Assembly: GCF_001613065.1 (NCBI RefSeq)
Contig: NZ_BDBQ01000005.1
Coordinates: 1 to 64,000 of the forward strand
Reading direction: 5' to 3'
DNA length: 64,000 nt
Source: Nocardia miyunensis NBRC 108239
Lineage (GTDB): Bacteria; Actinomycetota; Actinomycetes; Mycobacteriales; Mycobacteriaceae
The notes below the pieces were generated by a model that was not told where the DNA came from, searched no databases, and was given only the letters and a program-made list of their open reading frames with translations. The stretch's first letter is position 1. Every line of letters starts with the position of its first letter. Made by a program: the position numbers and the translations under genes. This document shows, one piece after another, positions 50,912 to 59,931 of the stretch.

Positions 50912-50940
50912 GGCGGTCTGCAGGTACGGAGTAGATCCGG

Positions 50941-51543
50941 CTACAGGTACTGCCCGGAGACTCCCGAAGAACCCTGCTGACCTCCGTCGCGGGGAGCGTG
51001 CATCCCCGGCGGCAGCGCGTGCCGCATCTGCTCGAGCTGCGCGCGCGCGGCCATCTGCTGGGCGAACAGCGCGGTCTGGATGCCGTGGAACAACCCCTCC
51101 AGCCAGCCGACCAGCTGCGCCTGGGCGATGCGCAATTCGGCGTCGGACGGGATGGTGTCGTCGCCGAACGGCAGCGCCAGCCGCTCGAGTTCCTCGCGCA
51201 ACTCCGGTGCCAGGCCCTGTTCGAGTTCGCGGATCGAGGTCTTGTGGATCTCGCGCAGCCGGGTGCGGCTGGCATCGTCCAGCGGCGCGTGCCGCACCTC
51301 CTCCAGCAGCTGTTTGATCATGGTGCCGATCCGCATGACCTTGGCGGGCTGCTCGACCATGTCGGCCAGCGACTCCTCCTTGCTCTGCTCGTCGTCGTCC
51401 CCGGCAGCGCCCTCGCCGACCACCTGCCCGGCGAACGGCGATTCACCCCGGGAGCTGGCGGGGACGACCAGCGGCTGGCCGTCGGGTCCGATCACCACGA
51501 TGGATTCCGATTCTCCGTCCGAGTGCGTCATGGCCTCCATCAT
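50941..51543 (-). CDS. bpa: bacterial proteasome activator Bpa
   Basis: A 200-residue ATP-independent activator of the actinobacterial 20S proteasome (M. tuberculosis Rv3780). Conserved core KVMRIGTMIKQLLEEVRHAP, REIHKTSIRELEQGLAPELREEL and LVGWLEGLFHGIQTALFAQQ (a four-helix ring former), and the C-terminal GQYL, a hydrophobic-Tyr-X tail that docks in the alpha ring. First gene of the galactan export operon, as in mycobacteria. Confidence 0.95.
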   Translation of the reverse strand: MMEAMTHSDGESESIVVIGPDGQPLVVPASSRGESPFAGQVVGEGAAGDDDEQSKEESLADMVEQPAKVMRIGTMIKQLLEEVRHAPLDDASRTRLREIHKTSIRELEQGLAPELREELERLALPFGDDTIPSDAELRIAQAQLVGWLEGLFHGIQTALFAQQMAARAQLEQMRHALPPGMHAPRDGGQQGSSGVSGQYL

Positions 51544-51943
51544 GTCCGGTTCGGTCGCGACGCGCTAAGCGGGCCGACGACACAACCCCCAGCGCACCCA
51601 GTTCCGATACCCCGGACAACACCGACGCCGCGAACAGCCGGAGCGGAGCGGAGGCCGCAGGCGCAAGCACGAGTGCCCGACAGGGGGCCGAGCGGTGAGA
51701 CTCTCCGGGGCCGCGAACACGCCGGAGCGGAGCGGAGGCCAAGAATTCAGTATTCTGTTGCGGTCGTGTCCGCATCGTATGTGGTGCTCGGTTTGCTGAA
51801 AGTCGGTTACCCATGTTGCGTGATCTCCCACCCGGTAATCCGCTCGGCGCGGGTTCCGCGGCGCTGCGCTCATTCGTCGGCGACCGGTCGTTTGCCGTGA
51901 ACACGGTTACGCCGACTTGCCCCCTGCGCTTAGAGTGGCCTGC
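51544..51943. promoter_or_regulatory. 400-bp divergent promoter region
   Basis: Between bpa and the class-V aminotransferase-like gene. It has two copies of GCCGGAGCGGAGCGGAGGCC (51637-51656 and 51722-51741) and a small palindrome AGAAT-TCAGT-ATTCT (51743-51757) at the start of an AT-richer stretch that probably holds promoters. No gene. Confidence 0.5.
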
Positions 51944-53146
51944 ATGACTTACGACGTCGCACGGGTTCGGGGCCTGATACCGTCCCTGGGCGACGGGTGG
52001 ATCCATCTCGACCCACAGGCAGGCATGCTTGTTCCGGATTCGGTATCGCGTGCTGTCTCAACGGGTTTCCGCACGTCGGCCAACTCGCACACCAATCGCC
52101 ACGCCGCCGCCCGGCGTAGCGGCGCCATCCTGGACGCGGCCCGCGAGGCCGTCGCGGACCTGGTCGGTGGTGATCCGGCGGGTGTGGTGCTCGGCCCGGA
52201 TCGGGCGGTCCTGCTGGCCTGGCTCGCCGAATCGCTGAGTTCCCGGCTCGGACTGGGCACCGGGATCGTGCTTTCGCGCCTGGACGACGAGGCGAACGTC
52301 GCGCCGTGGCTGCGGATCGCGAATCGGTATGGGGCGCATGTGCGCTGGGCCGAGGTGGAGATCGAGACCTGCGAGATGCCCGCCTGGCAGTTCGAGGAGT
52401 TGATCGGGCCGACCGCACGTCTGGTCGCGTTGACCGCCGCCTCGCCGATCGTGGGTTCGGCCCCGTCGGTGCGGGTGGCCGCGGATCGCGTGCACGAGGT
52501 CGGCGGGTTGCTGGTCGCCGACTGCTTCGGCGCGGCACCCTATGCGCTGATCGATATCGACGACCTCAATGCCGATGTGGTGGCGTTGTCGGCTCCGGCG
52601 TGGGGCGGTCCGCAGATCGGCGCGCTGGTCTTCCGCGATCCGGCCTTCCTGGACCGGATCCCGTCGATGTCGCTGAATCCGTACGCCAAGGGCGCCGAAC
52701 GGCTCGAGGTCGGCGGGCACCAGTACGCGTTGCTGGCCGGGCTCACCACCTCGATCGACTATCTGGCCGGTCTGGACGAGCAGGCCACCGGCACCCGGCG
52801 TGAGCGGCTCGAGATGTCGATCACCTCACTGCAGGACTACCACGATCACCTGTTCGAGCACCTCATGGAGGTGCTCGATCGCATCCCGAACCTGACCGTC
52901 ATCGGCCGCGCGTCCACCCGCATCCCGACGGTGAGTTTCACCATCTCCGGATTGCAGGCCGAGAAGGTGTCCGCCAAACTCGCCGATCTGCGCATCGGCA
53001 CACTGTCCGGCGCGCACGGCGGCAGCCGTCTGCTGGACGCGCTGGGCGTGAACGACGAGGGCGGCGCGGTCACCATCGGATTGGCCCCGTACACAACGAA
53101 ATTCGAGATCGATCAGCTGGGCCGGGCGCTCACCTCGCTGGACTGA
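51944..53146 (+). CDS. class-V aminotransferase-fold protein lacking PLP lysine
   Basis: A 400-residue protein of the cysteine desulfurase-like (SufS/NifS fold) family, homologous to Rv3778c. Fold markers are present: LDPQAGMLVPDSV, SHTNRHAAARRSG, LTAASPIVGSAPSV, VADCFGAAPY and a C-terminal HGGSRLLDALGV. The motif that normally carries the Schiff-base lysine (S-x-x-K-x-x-GP) reads SAPAWGGPQIGAL, with Ala219 at the lysine position. ATG 51944 (MTYDVARVRG) is chosen because the homologue begins there. Probably not a PLP transaminase or desulfurase; its role is unknown. Confidence 0.8.
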   Translation: MTYDVARVRGLIPSLGDGWIHLDPQAGMLVPDSVSRAVSTGFRTSANSHTNRHAAARRSGAILDAAREAVADLVGGDPAGVVLGPDRAVLLAWLAESLSSRLGLGTGIVLSRLDDEANVAPWLRIANRYGAHVRWAEVEIETCEMPAWQFEELIGPTARLVALTAASPIVGSAPSVRVAADRVHEVGGLLVADCFGAAPYALIDIDDLNADVVALSAPAWGGPQIGALVFRDPAFLDRIPSMSLNPYAKGAERLEVGGHQYALLAGLTTSIDYLAGLDEQATGTRRERLEMSITSLQDYHDHLFEHLMEVLDRIPNLTVIGRASTRIPTVSFTISGLQAEKVSAKLADLRIGTLSGAHGGSRLLDALGVNDEGGAVTIGLAPYTTKFEIDQLGRALTSLD

Positions 53147-53159
53147 AACAGCTTCGGGG

Positions 53160-54158
53160 TCAGTCCTCGCGGATTCGCAGGATGACCTTGCCGACGGTTT
53201 CCGCGGAATTCAGCAGTTCGTGGGCGGCGGCGACCTCGGTGACGGGGAGTTCGGCGTGCACGACCGGGACCACGGTGCCCTCGGCGATCAGCGGCCAGAG
53301 GTGGCGGCGCAGTTCGGTGATGACCTCGGCCTTGCTGGATGGTCCGGTTGCCGGGCGTTTGCGCAGATTGGTGGCGTGCACGGTGCCGCGCTTGCCCAGC
53401 AGCGTGGACAGGTTCATCTCGGCCTTGACGCCGCCCTGCATGCCGATGACGCACAACTGGCCGTCATCGGCGAGGGCCTCGATATTGCGGCCCAGGTAGG
53501 CCGCGCCCATATTGTCGAGGATGACGTCCGCGCCGCCGGATTCGGCGAGTGTGGCGACGAAATCCTCCTCGCGGTAATTGATCAGGATGCTCGCGCCGAA
53601 TTCCTTGCAGCGGTCCAGTTTTCCCTGCGACCCGGCCGTCACCGCGACCCGCGCACCCCGGCTGACCGCCACCTGAATGGCGTGCGTCCCGATCCCGCTG
53701 CCGCCGCCGTGGATCAGCAGCAGCTGCCCGGCGTGCAGCCCGGCCCGCATCACCAGATTCGACCAGACGGTCGCCGCGACCTCCGGAAGTGCCGCTGCCA
53801 CAGCGAGATCCATCCCCTCGGGTACCGGCAGCAGCTGCGTCGCCGGGACCACGACCTGCTCGGCGTACCCGCCCCCGGACAGCAGCGCGCACACCCGATC
53901 GCCGGGCCGCCACTCCCGCACGCCGTCCCCCACCTGCGCGATCACACCCGAGCACTCCAGCCCGAGCACCTCGCTGGCCCCCGGCGGCGGCGGATAGAAC
54001 CCCTGCCGCTGCAACAGATCCGCTCGGTTCACCCCCGCCGCGACAACGTCGATCAGAACCTCCCCGGTCCCCGGACCGGGCAGATCAGGGGCCTGCGCCC
54101 ACCGCATCACCTCGGGTCCACCGAAGCCGTCCAGCTCGATCGCATACATGACGCTCAT
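53160..54158 (-). CDS. NADPH:quinone oxidoreductase (zeta-crystallin type)
   Basis: A 332-residue medium-chain reductase without zinc ligands, homologous to Rv3777. Motifs: AAGVNRADLLQRQGFYPPPPGASEVLGLECSG, split as AAGVNRADLLQRQG and GLECSGVIAQVG; the cofactor site LLIHGGGSGIGTHAIQVA; ILINYREEDF and LDNMGAAYL. It reduces quinones or enones with NADPH in the cytoplasm. Convergent with the PLP-fold gene (13 bp between stops). Confidence 0.92.
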   Translation of the reverse strand: MSVMYAIELDGFGGPEVMRWAQAPDLPGPGTGEVLIDVVAAGVNRADLLQRQGFYPPPPGASEVLGLECSGVIAQVGDGVREWRPGDRVCALLSGGGYAEQVVVPATQLLPVPEGMDLAVAAALPEVAATVWSNLVMRAGLHAGQLLLIHGGGSGIGTHAIQVAVSRGARVAVTAGSQGKLDRCKEFGASILINYREEDFVATLAESGGADVILDNMGAAYLGRNIEALADDGQLCVIGMQGGVKAEMNLSTLLGKRGTVHATNLRKRPATGPSSKAEVITELRRHLWPLIAEGTVVPVVHAELPVTEVAAAHELLNSAETVGKVILRIRED

Positions 54159-54500
54159 TGTGGACTCCGTTCGCCTCCGGTGCGGTCCCGGGGTTCACCG
54201 GGCGTGCCATCGCCGGGCGGAGTATCCGCGGACTCGCAGGTGGTGTCCGTCGCGAAGTCCAGGGGGCTTGCGCCGCTTCGCGTCGTCCGATGTGCCCGAT
54301 TGCCGGGTTTCGTCCGGAAAGTGGGGAGCGTCGCCGGATCCGCGGATGAGTTCGGCCGCATGGTTCGGGACCGCATCGGGATGCGCTGCCGGGCGGCACA
54401 GCCGGACCGAAGTCTTGTCGGTGCGGGCCGCGAGAGCAGGAGATCTTCGAATCCGCCGGTCGCGTGCCGCGGTCGGACGCGGCGGACTAGCGTTCCCGGC
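54159..54500. other. 342-bp gap, no gene seen
   Basis: Between divergent genes; must hold both promoters. No operator-like palindrome or ribosome site stands out. The downstream ATG at 54501 has no Shine-Dalgarno, so that gene may be leaderless with its promoter ending at about 54490. Confidence 0.4.
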
Positions 54501-55676
54501 ATGAGCAGTTTCGCCGACTTCCAGAACGAGATCTATCTGGCCGGGTTGTCCGGTGTGGTGCCGGATCTGCCGATGTCCGCCGCGGGGTTGGAGCGGCGGG
54601 CGCGTGAGCAGCTGGATGCGGTGGCCTATGCGTATGTGGCGGGCAGTGCGTCGGCGGAGCGGACCGCGGCGGCCAATGCGGCGGCCTTCGATCGGCATCG
54701 GCTGCTGCCGCGGATGTGGCGCGGGACGAGCGGTCCGGGCGGGCGGGATCTGTCGGTGGAGGTGCTGGGCACGAAGCTGGCCGCGCCGGTGCTCACCGCG
54801 CCGATCGGCGTGCTGGAACTGCTGCGCGAGCAGGGCGAGAAGCTGGTCGCGGAGGTCACTCGGGAATTGGGCGTCGGCATGGTCCTGTCGACCGCGTCGT
54901 CCACGCCGATCGAGGAGGTCGGCGCGGCCGCGGGCGCGTGGTGGTACCAGCTGTACTGGCCCGGCGATCACGAGCTGGCCCGCTCACTGGTCGAACGTGC
55001 CGAAGCGGCCGGGGCGCGAGCCATCGTGGTCACCGCCGACACTCCCGGAATGGGTTGGCGGCCACGCGATCTCGAACTCGGCCATCTGCCTTTCCTGCAG
55101 GCCAAGGGCATCGCGAACTATCTGTCCGACCCGGTTTTCCGCGCCAGACTCGCCACCCCGCCGGAGCGGAGCGAGGAAGCGATGCGGATGGCCGTGCTGA
55201 CCTGGGTGGGACTGTTCGGCAATCACACCCTGCGTCCCGCGGACCTCGGTCGGCTGCGCGAATGGACCGATCTGCCGATCGCGGTGAAGGGCGTGCTGCA
55301 TCCCACCGACGCCCGCGAACTGGTCGACGCGGGCGCGGACGCGATCGTGGTGAGCAATCACGGCGGCCGTCAGGTCGACGGTTCGATCGCGGCGCTGGAC
55401 GCCCTGCCCGAGGTCGTCGCGTCGATCGGCGATCGCGCCGACGTCCTGTTCGATTCCGGCGTGCGCACCGGCTCGGACGTCATGATCGCCCTGGCCCTCG
55501 GGGCCAGGGCCGTGCTCTACGGACGTCCGTGGGCATACGGCCTGGGCCTGGCCGGTCGCGACGGCGTACGTCACGCGCTGCGCCTGCTGCTGGCCGATTT
55601 CGATGCGTCGATGGGACTTTCGGGCTATGCCCGCCCCGCCGACCTGGATCGCGGTGTCCTGGCGCGGGCACACTGA
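54501..55676 (+). CDS. FMN alpha-hydroxyacid oxidase, lactate 2-monooxygenase-like
   Basis: A 391-residue FMN enzyme close in layout to mycobacterial lactate 2-monooxygenase: N-terminal FADFQNEIYLAGLSGVVPDLP, the FMN loop APIGVLELL, LSTASSTPIEEV, QLYWPGDHELARSL, DTPGMGWRPRDLEL, VKGVLHPTDA (FMN Lys), catalytic His287 and Arg290 in SNHGGRQVDG, and LFDSGVRTGSDV. Likely oxidises L-lactate or a related 2-hydroxyacid, possibly with decarboxylation to acetate. No ribosome site upstream. Confidence 0.88.
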   Translation: MSSFADFQNEIYLAGLSGVVPDLPMSAAGLERRAREQLDAVAYAYVAGSASAERTAAANAAAFDRHRLLPRMWRGTSGPGGRDLSVEVLGTKLAAPVLTAPIGVLELLREQGEKLVAEVTRELGVGMVLSTASSTPIEEVGAAAGAWWYQLYWPGDHELARSLVERAEAAGARAIVVTADTPGMGWRPRDLELGHLPFLQAKGIANYLSDPVFRARLATPPERSEEAMRMAVLTWVGLFGNHTLRPADLGRLREWTDLPIAVKGVLHPTDARELVDAGADAIVVSNHGGRQVDGSIAALDALPEVVASIGDRADVLFDSGVRTGSDVMIALALGARAVLYGRPWAYGLGLAGRDGVRHALRLLLADFDASMGLSGYARPADLDRGVLARAH

Positions 55677-55784
55677 ACCCTTCACTCAGCTGGCGGTGTG
55701 CTTCGCGGCGCGGGTACTGCGGTGCGGCGATCGAGCGGCCACCGAGATGGCGGTGCTGATCGGCTCGGCCAATAGACTGTGCGG

Positions 55785-56279
55785 ATGATCGAGGAACCGA
55801 GCAGTCACACGGCGGTGGAACCGAGGTGGCTCAGCTCGGACGAGCAGCGGGCGTGGCGCGTCTACATGGACGGCCACCAGCGCCTGATGGCGGAACTGAA
55901 TCGTCAGCTCCAGCGCGACAGCGACCTGAGCGTCGCCGAGTACCGCATCCTGGTCCTGCTGTCCGAGGCCCCCGACCGCTCCCTCCGGATGAGCGATCTG
56001 GCCGACGGCGTCCTGTCCTCCAGAAGCCGTCTGACACACCAGATCCGGCGTATGGAAACCGCGGGCCTGGTCCGCCGCACCTCCTGCGAGGAGGATGGCC
56101 GAGGCGTCCGCGCCCACCTCACCGACCCGGGCATGGACCGGCTCCGCGCCGCCTCCGCCGGCCACGTGACCGAGGTCCGCCGAGATTTCGTAGACCTGCT
56201 CACCCCCACCCAACTCCGCGTCATCGCCGAGGTCTTCGAACTCGTCGACGCCGAACTCTCCACGCGCACAACGAAGTAG
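55785..56279 (+). CDS. MarR-family regulator
   Basis: A 164-residue winged-helix protein: AWRVYMDGHQRLMAELN, DLSVAEYRILVLLSE, SLRMSDLADGVLSSRSRLTHQIRRME, AGLVRRTSCEEDGRGVRAHLTD. ATG 55785 is used (GTG 55779 is possible). It lies 108 bp after the lactate monooxygenase-like gene on the same strand, which could be its target. Confidence 0.88.
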   Translation: MIEEPSSHTAVEPRWLSSDEQRAWRVYMDGHQRLMAELNRQLQRDSDLSVAEYRILVLLSEAPDRSLRMSDLADGVLSSRSRLTHQIRRMETAGLVRRTSCEEDGRGVRAHLTDPGMDRLRAASAGHVTEVRRDFVDLLTPTQLRVIAEVFELVDAELSTRTTK

Positions 56280-56301
56280 GAAATACCGCCTTCGAAAAAA
56301 T

Positions 56302-56340
56302 GCCCGGCGGTCCGGGCGAGGCTGTTCCGGACCGCCGGGC
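56302..56340. terminator. bidirectional terminator hairpin
   Basis: GCCCGGCGGTCCGG (56302-56315) and CCGGACCGCCGGGC (56327-56340) form a perfect 14-bp stem, preceded by AAAAAA on the plus strand (a U-run for the minus-strand gene), between convergent genes. Confidence 0.85.
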
Positions 56341-56352
56341 GCTGTGCCGTGA

Positions 56353-57321
56353 TCAGTTGGTGCCCAGGGCATTCCGGAGGGTGGTGATGGCTTGGGTGAT
56401 GGCGGCTTCGGCGGCGTGGGTGCCGCGCAGGGCGTTGAGCATGACGAAGTCGTGAATGATGCCCTGGTAGCGGATGGCGGTGACCGGGACGCCTGCTTGG
56501 CGGAGTTTGTTGGCGTACGCCTCGCCCTCGTCGCGCAGGACGTCGGCCTCGCCGGTGATGACCAGCGCCGGGGGGAGTCCGGCGAGTTGGTCCAGGGTGG
56601 CGCGCAGCGGTGAGGCGGTGATCTGGGCCCGTTCGGTCTCGTCGGTGGTGTACTGGTCCCAGAACCACTGCATCCCTTCGCGAGCGAGGAAGTAGCCCTC
56701 GGCGAACTGGTGGTAGGAACCGGTGTCGAAGCCGGCATCGGTGACCGGGTAGAACAGCACCTGCGCGACCAGCGGAACGTCGCCGCGCTCCTTGGCCATC
56801 AGGGTGAGCGCTGCGGTCATATTGCCGCCGACGCTGTCACCGGCCACGGCGATCCGGGTGGCATCCAGATTCTTACCAGCGCCCTCGGCGACGACCCACT
56901 GTGCGACCGCGTAGTTCTGCTCGATCGCGACGGGGTAGCGGGCTTCGGGCGAGCGGTCGTACTCGGGGAAGACCACGGCCGCGTTCGCGCCGACCGCGAG
57001 CTCGCGGACCAGTCGATCGTGGGTGTGCGCGTCACCGAAAACCCAACCCGCCCCGTGGATGTAGATGATGACCGGCAGCGTCCCCGCGACACCGGCGGGC
57101 CGCACGATCCGAGCCTTGACCGAACCGGTCGGCCCCCCGCTCACGCTCACCCATTCCTCGTCGACCGCGGGCTTCGCGATCTCCCCGGCCTGAACCTCGT
57201 CGACGGTCTTGCGCCCCTCCTCGACGGACAGCTGATAAAGGAACGGCGGCTTCGAAGTGGCCTGGGCGAACTCGGCCGCGGCCTGCTCCAGCACCGGCGC
57301 GACGGGTGTGTACTCCGACAT
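56353..57321 (-). CDS. HSL-family alpha/beta hydrolase
   Basis: A 322-residue esterase: oxyanion motif YIHGAGWVFGD (an HGAG variant of HGGG), nucleophile GDSVGG, Asp in TGEADVLRDE and His in IIHDF. It is divergent from an OhrR-type regulator (57444), a pairing often seen when the regulator controls the neighbouring gene. The other HSL enzyme in the window (36659) differs in the oxyanion loop. Confidence 0.88.
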   Translation of the reverse strand: MSEYTPVAPVLEQAAAEFAQATSKPPFLYQLSVEEGRKTVDEVQAGEIAKPAVDEEWVSVSGGPTGSVKARIVRPAGVAGTLPVIIYIHGAGWVFGDAHTHDRLVRELAVGANAAVVFPEYDRSPEARYPVAIEQNYAVAQWVVAEGAGKNLDATRIAVAGDSVGGNMTAALTLMAKERGDVPLVAQVLFYPVTDAGFDTGSYHQFAEGYFLAREGMQWFWDQYTTDETERAQITASPLRATLDQLAGLPPALVITGEADVLRDEGEAYANKLRQAGVPVTAIRYQGIIHDFVMLNALRGTHAAEAAITQAITTLRNALGTN

Positions 57322-57373
57322 GGTGTTCCTCCTCCGCGAGACCCCCGGTGGACCCCGCTGCCAAAAAGCTAGC

Positions 57374-57436
57374 GCACGATTACCTCGTGCACAAGTAAAA
57401 TGCCAGCGTTGAAATTGTCCGATAGGTAACGTACCT
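57374..57436. promoter_or_regulatory. operator-like repeats, hydrolase/OhrR promoter
   Basis: Two short palindromes lie between the divergent starts: GCACGA-TTACC-TCGTGC (57374-57390) and AGGTA-ACG-TACCT (57424-57436, 8 bp before the regulator ATG). Either could bind the adjacent OhrR-type protein. Confidence 0.5.
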
Positions 57437-57443
57437 TCGGCAG

Positions 57444-57908
57444 ATGACCAGGAACATCGGCGAGGATCCGCCCCGGGAGTTCTCCCTGCTCCTGGACGAC
57501 CAACTCTGCTTCGCCCTCTACGCCGCCTCCCGCGCCGTCACCCAGCGCTACCGCCCCCTCCTGGAGAGCCTCGGCCTCACCTACCCGCAATACCTGGTCC
57601 TACTCGTCCTCTGGGAACACGACACCGTCCCCGTCAAGGACATCGGCGCAGCCCTCCAACTCGACTACGGCACGTTGACTCCGCTCGTGAAACGTTTGGA
57701 GACAGCAGGTTTCGTCCGCCGCGATCGCGACCCCGAAGACGAACGAACCGTCCGAGTCAGCCTCACCGACCGCGGCGCCGACCTACGCACCCGAGCCCGC
57801 GAAGTCCCCGCCGCCATGGGCGCGGCCATGGCCCTACCGGAAAAGGACTTCGCCGAAGCCAGGCGAATCCTGCGCCAGTTGACGATCAACGTCTCGACCC
57901 AACCCTGA
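57444..57908 (+). CDS. OhrR-type MarR regulator
   Basis: A 154-residue MarR protein whose N-terminus LLDDQLCFALYAASRAV is the OhrR signature; Cys22 is the expected peroxide-sensing cysteine. LTYPQYLVLLVLWEHD, VKDIGAALQLDYGTLTPLVKRLE and DPEDERTVRVSLTD complete the winged helix. OhrR proteins derepress organic hydroperoxide defence when the Cys is oxidised, but no ohr gene is adjacent here; the only divergent partner is the esterase. Confidence 0.88.
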   Translation: MTRNIGEDPPREFSLLLDDQLCFALYAASRAVTQRYRPLLESLGLTYPQYLVLLVLWEHDTVPVKDIGAALQLDYGTLTPLVKRLETAGFVRRDRDPEDERTVRVSLTDRGADLRTRAREVPAAMGAAMALPEKDFAEARRILRQLTINVSTQP

Positions 57909-57981
57909 TCCGAGTCCAGTCCGCCCGCTGGAAGCCGAACCCTGAGCACGCCGCTCTGTCGTATCCCGAGTGTGTTCGTTC

Positions 57982-58428
57982 CTACAGCGATTGATACGCG
58001 GCAAGCACCTGCCGGACCGCATCCGTCACCGGCGGGTCCTCGGTGAGTGCCGTCCAGGCATATGCGTCATGTTCCTGGAGCTGCACAGGATCATCGCTGG
58101 CGACGTTGACTGCAAAGTTGAACTGCCGCGCCGTCTTACCGCTGCCCGATCGATAGTCGAAGCTGCCGAGGTAGTTCCTCACGGCGGCGACCTCGAGACC
58201 GGTCTCCTCCCTGACCTCCCGTACCAGGGCTTCGTCGAGGCTTTCGCCGAGTTCGACCTTGCCGCTGGGCAGTTCCCAGATGCCACCCATGAAGTCGTCC
58301 TCGGGTCGCTGAAGCAACAGCACCCTGTCGGTGTGCTGGACAACAGCACCGACAACGAGTTGCTGGATGCCGTCGCTATTCGCTTCGGCGGTAAGTCGTT
58401 CGATCAGGACGGAGTCCACGAAATTCAT
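57982..58428 (-). CDS. Nudix hydrolase
   Basis: A 148-residue Nudix protein. The Nudix box GKVELGESLDEALVREVREE plus TGLE is intact (G-5x-E-7x-REVxEExG-U, residues about 56-78). ELPSGKVE and FNFAVNV place it with small housecleaning or sugar-nucleotide pyrophosphatases; the substrate cannot be assigned. Convergent with the OhrR gene. Confidence 0.88.
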   Translation of the reverse strand: MNFVDSVLIERLTAEANSDGIQQLVVGAVVQHTDRVLLLQRPEDDFMGGIWELPSGKVELGESLDEALVREVREETGLEVAAVRNYLGSFDYRSGSGKTARQFNFAVNVASDDPVQLQEHDAYAWTALTEDPPVTDAVRQVLAAYQSL

Positions 58429-58657
58429 CCTTCAGAGTTGCTGGGTGAGGCTGTTCGGCTGCGCACTCGACCTCGACAAGCGGCGGATCGTGGTGTCACG
58501 ATCGGCATCGTCGGTCACAGGGCGCGGCGTCATGGAGACCGATACGAAGAACCACACCACTCGCTGGTGCCGTTCCGGAATTTTCGGCTGGCTGGTCCGC
58601 TGCGGGGCGTCCCCTGGAAAACCGACGCCGAAGAAGGTGGAAACAAACCCTCACCTG

Positions 58658-58742
58658 CGGTGGGTGTGGGATTTGAACCCACGGTGGCGTGAACCACGAC
58701 GGTTTTCAAGACCGTTCCCTTAGGCCGCTCGGGCAACCCACC
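58658..58742 (-). tRNA. tRNA-Ser (TGA)
   Basis: Reads GGTGGGTTGCCCGAGCGG at the 5' end on the minus strand; acceptor GGTGGGT pairs with ACCCACC, anticodon loop CTTGAAA gives TGA, a long variable arm follows, and the T arm has GTTCAAATC. Length 85 nt without CCA. Confidence 0.95.
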
Positions 58743-58866
58743 TCGCCTCGCGGGGAACGAGGCCGTTTCAGCGTAGCGGCGGGAGGGGCGGGTTGCCGAA
58801 TCGGTGGTTCCGAATGGTCGAAGCCTCGGTGCGCCTCACAAGAATGATTCAGGGGGTTCTGGCAGG

Positions 58867-59925
58867 ATGTCCGCCATGAGACGCCGTTCGAACCGGCGTC
58901 GGTTAGCCGGCGCTCTCGCGTGCGTCGCACTGGTTATCGGTGCGGCCACGGCGCCGACTGCGCTCGCTGGGCCACCGGTGAACACCGGATCCTCGGACGG
59001 TCCCGAACCGCAGGCGCCTGCGGACAATCCGCGCCCGGTCGTCCCGGCGATCGATCGCATCCAGAAGATCACCGATCGTCGGCTCGAGGTGTACGTGCGG
59101 TCGCCCACGATGGGACGCACGTTGCCGGTGGAGATCCTGCTGCCGAAGGATCTCAGCCGTCCGCGCCCGACCCTCTACATGCTCGACGGTCGCAGCGCGA
59201 GTAACGAGGTGAACAACTGGACCAAGCACGGCGGGGCGGTGCAGTTCTTCGCCGACAAGAACGTCAACGTGGTGCTCACGCTCGGCGGCCCGGCCAGTTA
59301 CTACACCGATTGGCAGCACCCGGATCCGGTGCTGGGCAACAACCGGTGGGAGACCTTCCTCACCCGTGAGCTGCCCGCGTTGATCGACGCGAAGTTCGGC
59401 GGAAACGGTTCGAAGGCTCTCGAAGGGGTGTCGATGGGCGCCGAGGCGGCCATGATGCTGGCCATGCGCCATCCGGGCGCCTACCGCGCGGTCGCCGCGC
59501 ACAGCGGCTGTTACGCCATGGGTTCGGACGTCGGCCAGGCACAGGCACGCGCGATCGTCAGTACCTACAACGGCAATCCGGACAACATGTTCGGTGATCA
59601 GAACAATCCCGCCTGGCTCGCGCACGACGTGATGATGCACGCCGACGAGTTGCGCGGCACGGCCCTGTTCCTGTCCGCGGGCAGCGGCATGCCCGGCCCC
59701 TTCGACGGTCCGGGCAATCCCGATTCCCGGACCTCGGTGATCTTCGGCGGCCCGCTCGAGGCGGGCGCCTCCATCTGCACGATGGCGCTGGCAGACCGGC
59801 TCGAGCGCATGCAGATCCCCGCGACGGTCGATCTGCCCAAGGTCGGCACGCATTCCTGGCCGTATTGGGCCGCGGAACTGCCGAAGGCGTGGCCGACGCT
59901 GGCCGGTGCGCTCGGCGTCAGCTGA
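58867..59925 (+). CDS. antigen 85/mycolyltransferase-like esterase
   Basis: A 352-residue secreted alpha/beta hydrolase of the Ag85/esterase D family. Signal peptide residues 1-34 (MRRRSNRRRLAGALACVAL core, cleavage near TALAGPP). The nucleophile is Ser189 in LEGVSMGAEAAM; the GHSWP-type His region is THSWPYWAAEL. LDGRSASNEVNNWTKHGG resembles the Ag85 LDGLRAQ-DYNGW loop. Such enzymes transfer mycolates to trehalose or arabinan, or act as related esterases. ATG 58867, with an in-frame ATG at 58876. Convergent with hisC2, 6 bp between stops. Confidence 0.85.
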   Translation: MSAMRRRSNRRRLAGALACVALVIGAATAPTALAGPPVNTGSSDGPEPQAPADNPRPVVPAIDRIQKITDRRLEVYVRSPTMGRTLPVEILLPKDLSRPRPTLYMLDGRSASNEVNNWTKHGGAVQFFADKNVNVVLTLGGPASYYTDWQHPDPVLGNNRWETFLTRELPALIDAKFGGNGSKALEGVSMGAEAAMMLAMRHPGAYRAVAAHSGCYAMGSDVGQAQARAIVSTYNGNPDNMFGDQNNPAWLAHDVMMHADELRGTALFLSAGSGMPGPFDGPGNPDSRTSVIFGGPLEAGASICTMALADRLERMQIPATVDLPKVGTHSWPYWAAELPKAWPTLAGALGVS

Positions 59926-59931
59926 GTCCGA

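Noticed and set aside
49983..51275. Extended N-terminus of the galactan ATPase frame
   Set aside because: Runs through the permease and bpa in another frame; the ATPase family starts at 49982.
51637..51741. GCCGGAGCGGAGCGGAGGCC direct repeats as an att site
   Set aside because: A related string also occurs inside the gene at 55157, so it looks like a common genomic word rather than an integration scar.
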